Counted from the first letter of the stretch, positions 8,501 to 17,743 are shown. The stretch: DNA of 64,000 nt from Bacillus albus (GCF_001884185.1 NZ_MAOE01000130.1:1-64000); one strand, 5' to 3'. The notes: generated by a model not told the origin, from the letters alone. Made by a program: numbers and translations.

Positions 8501-10674
8501 AATTGTTGAAGCTTTTCTTCAACTACATTAGCTAAAAATGCATTAGATTCTCCAATCGCAACCTTATGAAGTGGTTCATAAACAGTCCATTCAGGCGCTT
8601 CATTTTGAGAAACTGGTCTATACAATTCATCATTCTGTCCATATATATATGGCAATAGATTGTTAGGATGCAGACGATTTAAAATATGCATCTCAACTAC
8701 TTCGTTTTTAATTTCATCATTAACACTTAACTGATAGGCAACATTAAGCGGATGCAACGGTGTTAGTATGACCCTTTGTTCCTCTTCAATAACTCCCAAT
8801 TTAAACAGATTCTTTTCTTCTTCTTTTAACATTACATTTTCTTGTATATGAGCAATGCTTTCATTAAAAGTCTTCAAATATCTTATTGATAGGTCTCTTA
8901 ATTGATCATCCACAAAACAAAGACTAGGAAGCGTATTATTAAACTTATAGTAATTTAATAATTGCTGATACGCATCTCTCAATGATGGGTTCATTAATAA
9001 TTCAACCTTATTTAGGCCTGATACCCCTCTAACTGCAAAAGCGATTTCATTTTCAATCCATACTCTCTCGTCTTGTAAATAATTTCGAAATCCTTCTCGT
9101 GCTGAAAATTCCCTTGCACCTTGTTTTAATTTATTTGTATCAAAGTTATATTCAAAGCTTTCTTGATGTTCTCTTTTTAATTTCCATACCCTTTCTCCTG
9201 ATACTGGAACAGTCTTTGCAACTTGCTCTCTAATAAGAATAGGAATTAAAGAGGTTTCAATTTGAACAGAAAATGATAAGCTATCGTCATTCCATGCAGG
9301 GGAAGATTCAGAGACTTCAAAACTTCCACCTTGCCAATCTATAATCTGTGCATCTTCCTCAATAAATACTTCTTCTGGCTCATTAGAAATATCTCCAAAA
9401 ATAATACGTTCTTCAGCTTTATTCATAACTACGTTTTTCTTATTTACATTTACTTCATAAATTGTTTGAAGCGATTGTAAAAACGCGGCTTCACATTCTA
9501 CAACAGCAATATGAAACTCATATTTCGACTTAGATTGCATCTTATGCGTATATACAACTTTATGGAATGAAGTCACATTTTGCTTATGCGTTAAACTAAC
9601 AGTTAGTTTTTTCCCAGCTATCCCACAGAAACCCTGTGAATTTTTATGAATGTATTCCTTCTTCAACTTTTCTTCAAATTCAAAGTTCAGGTTGATATCT
9701 TCTATCTGTGTAGGATTAAAAACGATAATATGGCGTTTACGTCTCCCAGCCTTTGTCTCAGCTTGTGCTTTTTCCCAATATAGCAGACCTTCTTTTGAAT
9801 ATTTCTTTGGTGATTCGATATATTCTAATGGGCGATCTATCTCAGTCATTTTGTCGTAAGAATCTTTAACAAGAACATAATCCGCTTGCTGCCAATCTTC
9901 TTTCTTCAGGCGAGAAACACCTTTCTCATCAAATAATTTTTCTAATTGACTCTCTAAATGTTCATACTCGTGCATCTGTTGAACTTTCTCAAAGAATGAA
10001 GCATTTTCTTCTAGCCTTTTTTTCATTTGAGCTGAAGTAAATTGATTTAAATTTTCATCATAGAAAATACCTAGATTAGAATAATCTTCTCTCGCAATCT
10101 CTTGTTTTGATAAAAATCCAAGAATTTCTTCATAATCCCAAAGAGATGGTCGCACAATTGTATCATCTAATTTTTTACGTAAATAAAATGAAAGTACTTC
10201 CTTCTCTTCTTTATTTAAAGAAGAAGTTTCAATTTCTTCTTTTAATGTTTTCAAAATTGATTTCACATTAAATGGCATACCTTCTTTTTGCAAATCACTG
10301 CTACCACCCTTAATACTGTCCAGTGTCTCATGACATATACTAAGTAAAGCTGTTTTCTCCCAAACATCCTTTTGTTCACCGACTTCATTACGAAGTGTTA
10401 CTAAAAAGTCCGGAGTAACATTTGCCGATGTAGTCGCAACAACTACTTTCATCTCCTCTGAAACCTTAATAGCAATCGTTTCGTATGGAGTTCCCTGCTT
10501 ATGCTGATAATAAAACGCCTGCGATAAATCTTGTTCTTTTAATGTGTCATAAAATGCTTGTACTTGTTCATGATTATCAAATTGAAGGTAAAATCGCTCT
10601 CCACCTCTAAGATTTTCCGATTGTAAATAATTTATTAGTTTATCTGAAAGATAATTATAAAATTGGTTTAACAT
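5584..10674 (-). CDS. dptH: DptH, phosphorothioate-type restriction ATPase/nuclease subunit
   Basis: A very large protein (about 1,700 residues) matches the DptH/DndH family in size, gene order and architecture. A C-terminal HerA/FtsK-like motor carries Walker A GKSGQGKSYF (K1371 counting from the upstream GTG) and Walker B FPVILDEAQNL (D1582, E1583). Ahead of the motor, around residues 1112-1136, is a PD-(D/E)xK-like pattern: DD (1112-1113) and, after a beta-hairpin-like gap, E1134-V-K1136. In known systems DptFGH cuts or silences DNA that lacks the host's modification. The frame opens at a GTG (10695), but the ATG at 10674 has GGTGAT 7 nt upstream and is preferred, giving a 20-nt overlap with dptG. 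Last gene of the operon, followed by a strong terminator. Confidence 0.85.
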   Translation of the reverse strand: MLNQFYNYLSDKLINYLQSENLRGGERFYLQFDNHEQVQAFYDTLKEQDLSQAFYYQHKQGTPYETIAIKVSEEMKVVVATTSANVTPDFLVTLRNEVGEQKDVWEKTALLSICHETLDSIKGGSSDLQKEGMPFNVKSILKTLKEEIETSSLNKEEKEVLSFYLRKKLDDTIVRPSLWDYEEILGFLSKQEIAREDYSNLGIFYDENLNQFTSAQMKKRLEENASFFEKVQQMHEYEHLESQLEKLFDEKGVSRLKKEDWQQADYVLVKDSYDKMTEIDRPLEYIESPKKYSKEGLLYWEKAQAETKAGRRKRHIIVFNPTQIEDINLNFEFEEKLKKEYIHKNSQGFCGIAGKKLTVSLTHKQNVTSFHKVVYTHKMQSKSKYEFHIAVVECEAAFLQSLQTIYEVNVNKKNVVMNKAEERIIFGDISNEPEEVFIEEDAQIIDWQGGSFEVSESSPAWNDDSLSFSVQIETSLIPILIREQVAKTVPVSGERVWKLKREHQESFEYNFDTNKLKQGAREFSAREGFRNYLQDERVWIENEIAFAVRGVSGLNKVELLMNPSLRDAYQQLLNYYKFNNTLPSLCFVDDQLRDLSIRYLKTFNESIAHIQENVMLKEEEKNLFKLGVIEEEQRVILTPLHPLNVAYQLSVNDEIKNEVVEMHILNRLHPNNLLPYIYGQNDELYRPVSQNEAPEWTVYEPLHKVAIGESNAFLANVVEEKLQQFVEHFQYLFLQQSKSPIRINVININNDKEVVRGLVQFIKKQIDKKGPSKIIPVEVALYHESNILSAFEKFSIYDDVQKFEEFFELSLASKNLDAVDVLRLIRENVFYYKLIGTKEYGYAHISFYKMISNEKHAKSTMEDIETGLSLNGMLSSLSSISTEVDYRTGFGLKNVLNNEHLLIQTARGMNELGSNLNNDGTNPYRKNETIVTRTSTYDEQVLEHLYESSYWVTFIEPNVGLDFFQDSSRNLLVIHYSDQYSSSSQYDAITVTDKARQYRAVIEQYLAEKEIVSTPEKINTAIRAFNSLNGEWLLRIIGSKGQFSREKLSIISAVKYILSALDHENILWVPISLEEILRVAGAVKLTKSEGVFSAKNLGGKGAHSDDLLLIGVEMQDDKLSVHYYPVEVKIGLNQDSAIAKAKEQINATKQLFDKQLSKTSEDGLHVFKHKFFRNFFVQLLLANAEKFIANNIWPEKSYEKIEELKKRLLNDDYEMSGYLDDKIGKGAILSFKKEQSWRSIKIEEDILLVELTEEDGYEGVIEEIEALKMKIHSGGTDINPDRLLNQNHDSNQVLKKTSNKVVPTVPHSEEEREEKGTEGTKELKDIRVLLGTVEGSTQEIYWEFGNPELANRHILISGKSGQGKSYFIQCLLLELAQNGISSMIFDYTDGFKNSKLEPEFKEKLQDNIEQFLVAKDKFPVNPFKRNQKELDEGIYIDEDNTDVAERIKSVFSAVYKDLGIQQQNAIYEAVMRGLDKYGEGMNLNYLLAELEEDTSGPAKTAKSQIKPFIDKNPFNHNAVYDWGDILNQKGKVFIVQLTGFNRDVQLMITEFILWDIWNYQLHHGDKNKPFPVILDEAQNLDHREKSPSAKILTEGRKFGWSGWYATQSLKGQFTMDEISRLQNSSQKVYFMPPENEISAIASNLAQDSAVRKEWEKRLATLKKGQCITSGPMLQKDGTLKSGSPVIINISALQDRL

Positions 10675-12040
10675 ACTGTGCATCACCGCTATCACTTTTT
10701 TTGTCTATTAAATTCAGCTTATCAAATAACTGTACAATTTCTTCTTTTGAGTAACGATCGAAGAATAAACCTCTAGCCTCTAAATCTATAAATACTTGCT
10801 TCAAAGGTTTTCTTTCCTTTTTTAAACTCAATGCTGTTAGTAGCAATAACATATCTTGACTAATATTAAGCATATAACCAAGTGAACCTCGAGTTTTTAA
10901 GAAATATTTTTTCCCAACCTCTTCTATTGATAAAGAGTATCTATGTCGAGGGCCTTGCATCGTATCTTTTTCATAGGCTTCTTCTATACTACGGAATAAG
11001 GATTGTACAAGCGTATCATATTCTAATTCTAAATTTCCTTCATAAGCCCCAAGACCTAAATGTCTTCTATATTCCATAACCCAATCACAAAGCATCTCTA
11101 AAAATACTTTTTTATCCTCATTGGATAATTGCTGATATGTTTCCTTTAATTCAGGATAGCCACCTGCTTTTTGTACTCCCATTAGGAAATTTAAATGTTC
11201 TAAGCAATTAATATGTATTAGTAAATGTCTACCTGTATCTTTAATCATTTGATAACCATGAGTATACCCTTTTCTATTCTTACTCGTAGACTCCCAGTCA
11301 AGTGTAAAATAAACTTCGTTGTTCTCACTAAAGTTCGCTTTCCCAACTTGTGAAAGCTTTAAAGTTAATTGAGTAATATATAAAAAGTAATAATAACTAA
11401 GAAACAAATGATAATGGGTTCTAAAATAATCTTTATGCTCCGCTAAAAATTGAAAATCTTCTTTGAATAGCTTCGAGATAAATGGAATTTGATTAACATA
11501 ACGACTTTCTTTCTCATCTTTCTCTAAATGATTTAATTGCTTTAAAACAAGACGTGACATTAAATCTGTTGAATCGCTTTTTCCAAAAATCTCTTTTACT
11601 GTTTCTTCTTCACCTAATAAGACATCTAAAAGGAATCTAGCAATATCTTGCTCTCCTTTTTTATCAGCCTTATCACTTAATGGTAAATATTGAAATAAAT
11701 GCAAATGAAAAATTTTAATTGTATTGTCACTATCTTGTAGAAAGGTACGTAGTATTTGTTCAAAGTGCGACTTATCTTGCTTTGATACATCAACAGATTT
11801 ACTAATCTCTCCAATGAGTTCTTCTAGGTTAACTTCCATTTTTAACTTATTTCCGCTAACAAGACGCGTAAACTCTCCTAATACTCCCTGAAACCCTTTT
11901 ACGAATTTTGCCCGCTCTGTTCCTCGGGTAGAGAAAGGTAACAGAGGAGCTTTTTTATTTATTGTATGTTTTAATCCTAACTTTTCTGGTTTAATACTCA
12001 GCGAACTTTTTAAATCCTCTAAATTCTCTCTTACAATCAT
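10655..12040 (-). CDS. dptG: DptG, phosphorothioate-type restriction subunit
   Basis: A 461-residue protein lies between dptF and dptH, with length and position fitting DptG/DndG (about 440-460 residues). It is largely helical, has no ATPase motif, and shows a hydrophobic/aromatic cluster around residues 210-230 (FLSYYYFLYITQL). Its role in the complex is not established; it is thought to act with DptF and DptH. AGAAGGGA precedes the ATG, 3 nt after the dptF stop, and its end overlaps dptH, so translation of the three is coupled. Assignment rests mainly on context and length rather than on a catalytic motif. Confidence 0.75.
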   Translation of the reverse strand: MIVRENLEDLKSSLSIKPEKLGLKHTINKKAPLLPFSTRGTERAKFVKGFQGVLGEFTRLVSGNKLKMEVNLEELIGEISKSVDVSKQDKSHFEQILRTFLQDSDNTIKIFHLHLFQYLPLSDKADKKGEQDIARFLLDVLLGEEETVKEIFGKSDSTDLMSRLVLKQLNHLEKDEKESRYVNQIPFISKLFKEDFQFLAEHKDYFRTHYHLFLSYYYFLYITQLTLKLSQVGKANFSENNEVYFTLDWESTSKNRKGYTHGYQMIKDTGRHLLIHINCLEHLNFLMGVQKAGGYPELKETYQQLSNEDKKVFLEMLCDWVMEYRRHLGLGAYEGNLELEYDTLVQSLFRSIEEAYEKDTMQGPRHRYSLSIEEVGKKYFLKTRGSLGYMLNISQDMLLLLTALSLKKERKPLKQVFIDLEARGLFFDRYSKEEIVQLFDKLNLIDKKSDSGDAQYVKPIL

Positions 12041-12043
12041 TTT

Positions 12044-14410
12044 CTAATCCCTTCTAAACGTAAATTCTTCAAAATCTTCGTCATATGTTAGTCTAAACAT
12101 TCCATTTTCATTAGATTGAACAAACAATAATTCTTTTTCTCTATTTCCTAATTTCATTATCTTATCCACAAATTCGACGAACTGAATACAATCTTCTTTA
12201 TCCTTTTTATTCGGGCGATAACCTTTTGAAAGTTTGACCATCATTTCATATAATGGATAATCAATTTCTAAATATACAGGAGCTACTTTATCTTCATTGG
12301 AAAAAGCAAGTAATATATTTAATTTAAATCGATTTAAAACCTCCGGTTCTACCCCTTTCAAATGTCCTACAAACGGCTTAATTTTAAGAGACTGTGCAAC
12401 CTGAGTAGTATCATTTGAGTAATCCATAAATACATAATCTGACTTCGGACTTCCGTTCCATAAGAAAATTGATTTTCTCGCTAAATTATACATATCTTTT
12501 AAATCAGATCGATTTCCTTTATTAAAAGCATATAAATATTCCATATATTTTTTATAATTTTCATCCCCAAATATTTCACTTAAAACCGGAGATAAAAATA
12601 ACGACATACGTATTAATGTTTTATTGAATACCTGTCTAGATGAATCACTTAGCTCAAAGAAAGAACCCATCTCTTCTAGCCCTTCTATCCATCCATCAAG
12701 TCCATGTAAATTCAAATGCTTTTGGAAAGTATTCTTCATATTTACTGAATTGTTTAGCTCAATTAGCATTTGGTCTACACTATTTGATCGTAGATGAATA
12801 GGATCCATTTTAGAAATAACTGCTAGTAAATTTGATTTTTCTTGACCATCAAATAATAAATTCGGTAATAAGGCTTCGGTTTTTTCCATCATACCTGCCC
12901 CAAGAAAATCTTCATTGCCATGAGAAGGCACTAAAATATCATAAATAAAATTAAGCATGGAACGTGTCGAAATAATCATCTTATGCTTAACTATTGCTTC
13001 AATTAATATACTTAAAACACCATCTCGTATTTGTTGTTGTTGCAATAACTCATAATTCACCATAAAGAATCCATTTATACCACGTTGCTTATCCTTCAAA
13101 TAAGCTTGATAGAATGGATTTTTTTCTGAATCAACCACAATTCGCTTTAAAATAGATGAAAAGTAATCTGATTTTGGCCCTTCACTAGTTAATTCAAAAG
13201 GTTGATAATCACTAAAGCTAATCAAGTGGAAATTACCGCTTTGTTGATTAGTAGCAATTTCATTTGCCTCGAATATTCCTGATTCCTCAATAAATTTTGT
13301 TAAAATTTGATAGTGCTCTTTTGCATAATCTGATTCAATAAAGTTATGCAGAACTCCTAGGTTAATAGCTAAAATTAGCTTGAATCTAGAACCATCAATC
13401 TCACTATCACTATATGGCTTTAATACTTCCGCTAATGTATCAAGGGAGCTCTTTTGTGGATTAAAACTTTCCGTAGCATCATTATGCACCGAAAACTTTT
13501 CCATCAATTCGGGATATTTATTTTTCACATACGATAATAAATGTGATTTCCCATCTCCAACGCTACCACACAAGAAAATTAATTGACTTGTATTTTTCCC
13601 AGCTGCTGCTGTTAGAGCAGACATCATATCGTTCTGTATCGTTCTTTCTACATGTAAATAATCCTTGAACGAACTAAATTCATTAGGATTTTCGATAGCC
13701 TCTTGAGATGATTCTTTCAGCTTCGAGAGTTCTGCTAGTAAATAACTCTCTCCTTCTCCTAAAATAAAATCATCATACACAAAATTGTTATCTGCTTCTT
13801 CTTCATTATCCACAGACTGTTTATCTTCAATTTCTAACCCTACCGCAATCTCAGCGTTATTTATTTCTGTTAATTCCTCAGTTTGATTTGATGTATTTTG
13901 TTTACTTGCAATCTCAATTAGCATTTTTAACTTTTCTTCTAAACTAGCAGATATCTTTTCTTCTAATTTCTCCACAATATGTACACTACTCTTCGGCTGT
14001 GGATGTTTGTATTTCGGGGCAATAAACTCATAACTCCCATATACCTCCATAAACCATACTGCAATTTGGAATAGATTTTTATGCATTTTAAAAGCACTCT
14101 CTACCCCACTTTCAATATGTTCATGTGCCGCTTTATTTCCTAAATAGCGAACAGTATCAAATGAACGTGAAATTTCCTTTGATAAAATATCTTCTCTTTC
14201 TAATTTTTGAATACGCTCTACTTGCTTTAAATATTGTACGTCATACAGTTCATGCTCTTCCGCAATGCGTTTTGATAATAGCTCTGCAAATATTCTTCCC
14301 TTAATTAAAACCGATTGGGGATCTTGATAAAAAACATTTTCAATATCCCTACCCATCTCCGCTAGCTCTGGGAATATCTCTTGTAGAAAATCAAATGTAT
14401 ATTTCTCCAA
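12044..14410 (-). CDS. dptF: DptF, restriction ATPase with N-terminal DUF4145-like domain
   Basis: The 788-residue protein has an N-terminal helical domain (about 1-125; FAELLSKRIAEEH and VRYLGNKAAHE) typical of DUF4145, a domain found at the start of some type I-like restriction subunits. An acidic linker follows (about 130-215), then a P-loop ATPase with Walker A CGSVGDGKSH (281-290), as in DptF. Classical DptF proteins are shorter as I recall, so the N-terminal part looks like a fusion. The start is TTG, with AGAGGTG about 8 nt upstream. It is the first gene of the dptFGH operon; a terminator-like hairpin separates it from the methyltransferase gene upstream. Confidence 0.8.
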   Translation of the reverse strand: MEKYTFDFLQEIFPELAEMGRDIENVFYQDPQSVLIKGRIFAELLSKRIAEEHELYDVQYLKQVERIQKLEREDILSKEISRSFDTVRYLGNKAAHEHIESGVESAFKMHKNLFQIAVWFMEVYGSYEFIAPKYKHPQPKSSVHIVEKLEEKISASLEEKLKMLIEIASKQNTSNQTEELTEINNAEIAVGLEIEDKQSVDNEEEADNNFVYDDFILGEGESYLLAELSKLKESSQEAIENPNEFSSFKDYLHVERTIQNDMMSALTAAAGKNTSQLIFLCGSVGDGKSHLLSYVKNKYPELMEKFSVHNDATESFNPQKSSLDTLAEVLKPYSDSEIDGSRFKLILAINLGVLHNFIESDYAKEHYQILTKFIEESGIFEANEIATNQQSGNFHLISFSDYQPFELTSEGPKSDYFSSILKRIVVDSEKNPFYQAYLKDKQRGINGFFMVNYELLQQQQIRDGVLSILIEAIVKHKMIISTRSMLNFIYDILVPSHGNEDFLGAGMMEKTEALLPNLLFDGQEKSNLLAVISKMDPIHLRSNSVDQMLIELNNSVNMKNTFQKHLNLHGLDGWIEGLEEMGSFFELSDSSRQVFNKTLIRMSLFLSPVLSEIFGDENYKKYMEYLYAFNKGNRSDLKDMYNLARKSIFLWNGSPKSDYVFMDYSNDTTQVAQSLKIKPFVGHLKGVEPEVLNRFKLNILLAFSNEDKVAPVYLEIDYPLYEMMVKLSKGYRPNKKDKEDCIQFVEFVDKIMKLGNREKELLFVQSNENGMFRLTYDEDFEEFTFRRD

Positions 14411-14569
14411 TGATGTAACACCTCTTAATCTAAAAATACGTTTCGAATATATTCCATATTATACAATATCTATAGAGGAATTGTTTGTATTAAACAAAAA
14501 GGAAATTAGCGGATTATTATTCCACAATAAAATTGATTATTCCCCTATTAACCCCTTCATTCTCAATTC
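14411..14569 (-). promoter_or_regulatory. Probable dptF promoter region
   Basis: An A/T-rich leader lies between the MTase terminator and the TTG start of dptF. If the terminator works, dptFGH needs its own promoter here. No clear operator was found. Confidence 0.35.
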
Positions 14570-14612
14570 AAAAAAAATAACCCAAGTCTATAACTATAGC
14601 ACCCAGGTTATC
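14570..14612 (-). terminator. Terminator after the methyltransferase gene
   Basis: On the minus strand ATAACC (14612-14607) pairs with GGTTAT (14583-14578) around a 23-nt loop that holds further pairing, and is followed by eight T. It would separate MTase transcription from dptFGH. Confidence 0.55.
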
Positions 14613-14663
14613 CCAATAATTTATTATTTTAAATATCTCATAAACATGTGTTATATATGCTTC

Positions 14664-15947
14664 CTAAAACAAACTCAACTGCACAATACTATCCATCTTC
14701 TCTTCTTCTTCGTTAATCTCTAAAATCCTTTGACCCATTCGCTCCACCAAATCAACCACTAAAGCATTTCCCATACAAAAGTACCTGTTTCTTTGTGGCA
14801 TTCCTGTATTCGTCCAGTCCATCGGGAAGCCATTTAACAACTCACATTCAACTGGTGTTAAATATCTTAGTCTTTTTGTATAAGGATCTTCGATTACATG
14901 TGAACTCCTATTACATGTTCCTTCACTTGTTAACATTGTACGTCCAGGCTTATTTAAATCATCAGGGAAAGCCATTCCTCCCTCAGAATAGAAATATTTA
15001 TGCCCTGTCGCCTTTGATACTCTTTCTTCTTTTTTAGGACCTTTAAGATACTTAAGTTCCTCAAATTCAGTTCTGCCCTTTTTGTTAACCTTATCCATTT
15101 TCAAATAATATGATTCATCTGCAGGACCAAATTTATCATATACCTTTTGAACAACTTCACCTAAAGTCTCTGGACTTTCAGTTACTGGAACTAATTCTTC
15201 CGTATATACTTGTCCATCCATCATTACGCCAGAATTATAGTATTCAGCTTTAAATGTATCAGAAACCTCAATAATATCGACTGGCAACTCAAATTGCCCT
15301 CTTTTTTTGTTTTCTTCAGGTGCTTCATGCACATTAAAAATTGGAGCGAAGAACCCATTTTCACACAATATCTCTAACGGCTTCATTTTACTTTGAACAG
15401 ATGTGAAATGAGATTCTTTTAAATACGCAAAAATAAATACTCTTCTTCTTCTTTGTGAATTCCCATAATCCGCAGCGTTAATGACTCTCCATTCCACTAC
15501 ATAACCTGCATCTCTAAAGCTAGCCAGCATAATAGAAAAATCACGACCTCTTTGTTTTGCTGGTGACTTCAATAATCTATCTACATTCTCTAACAAAACA
15601 AATCTTGGCTTGCGAGAATTAACTATGTTCATTATTTCCCAAAAAAGAACACCTTTTTTCCCTTGTATTCCTTTTTCATTTGATAAAGTACGTGCTACAG
15701 AATAGTCTTGGCAAGGAAAGCCTCCTACTAATAAATCATGCTCAGGTATTTCCGGCCAAGCTTCAGCTATATCTCTATTTACATGTATTCCTTTATTTTC
15801 AAAGCGAGTTGCATAACAATTAAATGCATGTTGTGCTTTAGTTGAGGGTTCCCACTGGTTTCCCCAAAGAACTTCAAAGTTTTCGTTTGCTTCTAGTCCT
15901 AATCTAAAACCTCCTACTCCCGCGAAAAGTTCTACTACTTTCACCAT
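14664..15947 (-). CDS. C5-cytosine DNA methyltransferase (probable GATC)
   Basis: The 427-residue enzyme has the ordered C5-MTase motifs: I FAGVGGFRLG (8-17), IV with catalytic Cys79 in GGFPCQDYS, VI ENVDR (120-124), VIII QRRRRVF (165-171), and C-terminal IX-X with GNALVVDLV. It transfers a methyl group from AdoMet to C5 of cytosine. Divergent from it is a Sau3AI-like endonuclease, so the likely target is GATC (GATm5C), which is inference from the partner. The target-recognition domain spans about 180-370. It also lies directly upstream of dptFGH on the same strand, so it may be the protective mark for both nucleases. Confidence 0.9.
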   Translation of the reverse strand: MVKVVELFAGVGGFRLGLEANENFEVLWGNQWEPSTKAQHAFNCYATRFENKGIHVNRDIAEAWPEIPEHDLLVGGFPCQDYSVARTLSNEKGIQGKKGVLFWEIMNIVNSRKPRFVLLENVDRLLKSPAKQRGRDFSIMLASFRDAGYVVEWRVINAADYGNSQRRRRVFIFAYLKESHFTSVQSKMKPLEILCENGFFAPIFNVHEAPEENKKRGQFELPVDIIEVSDTFKAEYYNSGVMMDGQVYTEELVPVTESPETLGEVVQKVYDKFGPADESYYLKMDKVNKKGRTEFEELKYLKGPKKEERVSKATGHKYFYSEGGMAFPDDLNKPGRTMLTSEGTCNRSSHVIEDPYTKRLRYLTPVECELLNGFPMDWTNTGMPQRNRYFCMGNALVVDLVERMGQRILEINEEEEKMDSIVQLSLF

Positions 15948-16287
15948 AAATACACGAACATCCTTTCGGTATTTTATTTATCTATGCTTCATTATAATAA
16001 AAAGTGAGGAAAAGATCAACTATAACATTTCAAGAACCGTACTTTTTTGTATTTCCTTGTTTGGCTTGTACCAATTAAGAAAACTGTTCGCACTTTATCA
16101 ATATTATAAAGGACATAACTCATATTGAATAAATTCAATATGACTGTTATCTAATAATATAAACTATCTTTTCCCTCTTATAAATTTTTACTTATATAAA
16201 TTTGAAACAGCTTTTTATTATAGCATAACTTTAATATGTATTGTTTAAAATCATCAACGCAGCACTGGATACAGAAAGGAGATTATT
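15948..16287. promoter_or_regulatory. Divergent promoter region between MTase and endonuclease
   Basis: A 340-bp A/T-rich region separates the two divergent restriction-modification genes. It must contain both promoters. I see no controller-protein gene and no strong palindromic C-box. AGAAAGGAGATT precedes the endonuclease start. Confidence 0.5.
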
Positions 16288-17679
16288 ATGGACTACACTA
16301 CAATAGAAGAACTAATGAAAAAAGCACATGAAGCTGAAGGAAAAACATTTGGTGAAATTGATACAACTAATCGACTCGCAAATGCAAAGTCAAAAGGTGG
16401 ACTAGGACAAGTAATCGAGGAAAGCTTTTTTGGATATGAAATAAATTCAAACGCAGAAGCTGACTTTAAACACCTTGGTATTGAACTCAAAGTAACTCCA
16501 TTTAAACAAAATAAAAACGGTTCATTATCAGCCAAAGAACGGCTAGTCTTAAATATTATCAACTATATGGAAGAAGTTCATACACACTTTGAGACATCAA
16601 GCTTCTGGAAAAAAAACGAAAAGCTACTACTAATGTTCTACGAATGGGTACCTGGCGTAGACCGTAAAGATTTTCATATTACAAAAAGTCTTCTGTTCAC
16701 CTATCCTGAAGCTGATTTAGAAATAATTAAGCAAGACTGGGAAACCATCGTAAATAAAATTCGTGCCGGAAAAGCACATGAATTATCTGAAGGTGATACA
16801 AACTATTTAGGAGCTTGCACAAAAGGCTCCAATAAAAATTCACTTCGTTCACAACCTTATTCTGAAATTCAAGCCATGCAAAGAGCTTTTTCATTAAAGC
16901 CTTCTTATATGACAGCACTAGTTCGTAGATATCACCTAAACGAAGAACTAGTAAGTTTTACAACAACAAATGAACTAAAAGAAAAATCTTTAGAAGAAAT
17001 CCTTTACTCAAAATTTGAAAATTACATAGGCTTAACTGATCAAGAAATCGCTCAAAAATTATCTATTGATTACAAACCTACAACAAAAAGCTTTGTTCCA
17101 CTATTAGTAAGCTCTTTACTTGGTATCAAAGGAACTCGACTCGATAAAATTGAAGAATTTGCGAAAGCTAATATAGAATTTAAAACAGTTCGTTTAGAAC
17201 CCAACGGTAAACCCGAACAAAGCATGTCATTTGAAACAATCGATTTTCATCAATGGACAAACGAATCATGGGAAGAAAGCGAAATTAGAGAACGCTTCTA
17301 TCAAACCAAGTTTTTATTCGTAATTTTTGAATTTAACCAAACAAAAAAAGAAAATCCAAATCGTAAACTCTACTTTAAAGGTATTAAACTTTGGAACATG
17401 CCTGCTCCTACAATAGAAAAAGAAATACGTGGACTATGGGAAGAAGTTAATAAAGTAATACATGAGGGTATTCAAATTGAATATAAAAAACGTGGTGACA
17501 AAGTCGTCGAAGCAAATAACCTACCAAAAATAAATTTCAACGGTGTCGCGCATATTAGACCAAAAGCCCGAAACGGTGCAGATAAAGTAACTTTACCTGA
17601 TGGTCAGCACATTACAAAGCAGTGTTATTGGTTGAATAATTCGTACATTGCTCAAATTCTTAACAAGATGGATAAATAA
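16288..17679 (+). CDS. Sau3AI/MutH-family type II restriction endonuclease
   Basis: The 463-residue protein (Sau3AI is about 490) has a MutH-like N-terminal nuclease domain: D59-F-K-H-L-G-I-E66-L-K68 gives the D-ExK metal site, with an upstream Glu in GQVIEESFF (44-45). As in Sau3AI, the C-terminal half (about 230-460) would be a second MutH-like fold that binds DNA without cutting (KFLFVIFEF, LYFKGIKLWNMP). The expected action is cleavage at unmethylated GATC. It is divergent from the C5-methyltransferase and convergent with the TerD/TerA gene. Start ATG with AAAGGAG 6-7 nt upstream. Confidence 0.85.
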   Translation: MDYTTIEELMKKAHEAEGKTFGEIDTTNRLANAKSKGGLGQVIEESFFGYEINSNAEADFKHLGIELKVTPFKQNKNGSLSAKERLVLNIINYMEEVHTHFETSSFWKKNEKLLLMFYEWVPGVDRKDFHITKSLLFTYPEADLEIIKQDWETIVNKIRAGKAHELSEGDTNYLGACTKGSNKNSLRSQPYSEIQAMQRAFSLKPSYMTALVRRYHLNEELVSFTTTNELKEKSLEEILYSKFENYIGLTDQEIAQKLSIDYKPTTKSFVPLLVSSLLGIKGTRLDKIEEFAKANIEFKTVRLEPNGKPEQSMSFETIDFHQWTNESWEESEIRERFYQTKFLFVIFEFNQTKKENPNRKLYFKGIKLWNMPAPTIEKEIRGLWEEVNKVIHEGIQIEYKKRGDKVVEANNLPKINFNGVAHIRPKARNGADKVTLPDGQHITKQCYWLNNSYIAQILNKMDK

Positions 17680-17704
17680 CTATTCCTTCCTACTCTTTTC
17701 CATT

Positions 17705-17743
17705 AAAAAAATGGATTATAGCTTATCCAGCTATAATCCATTT
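17705..17743. terminator. Bidirectional terminator between endonuclease and TerA-like genes
   Basis: AAATGGATTATAGCT (17709-17723) pairs perfectly with AGCTATAATCCATTT (17729-17743) over a 5-nt loop, with A-rich and T-rich flanks. Confidence 0.85.

Noticed and set aside
16293-16562. Minus-strand frame inside the endonuclease gene
   Set aside because: Ser/Phe-rich antisense reading of a well-supported coding region.
5584-17679. BREX or DISARM system
   Set aside because: No PglX/PglZ/BrxL, DrmA/DrmB or phospholipase-D gene; the three large genes fit DptFGH by order, size and motifs.
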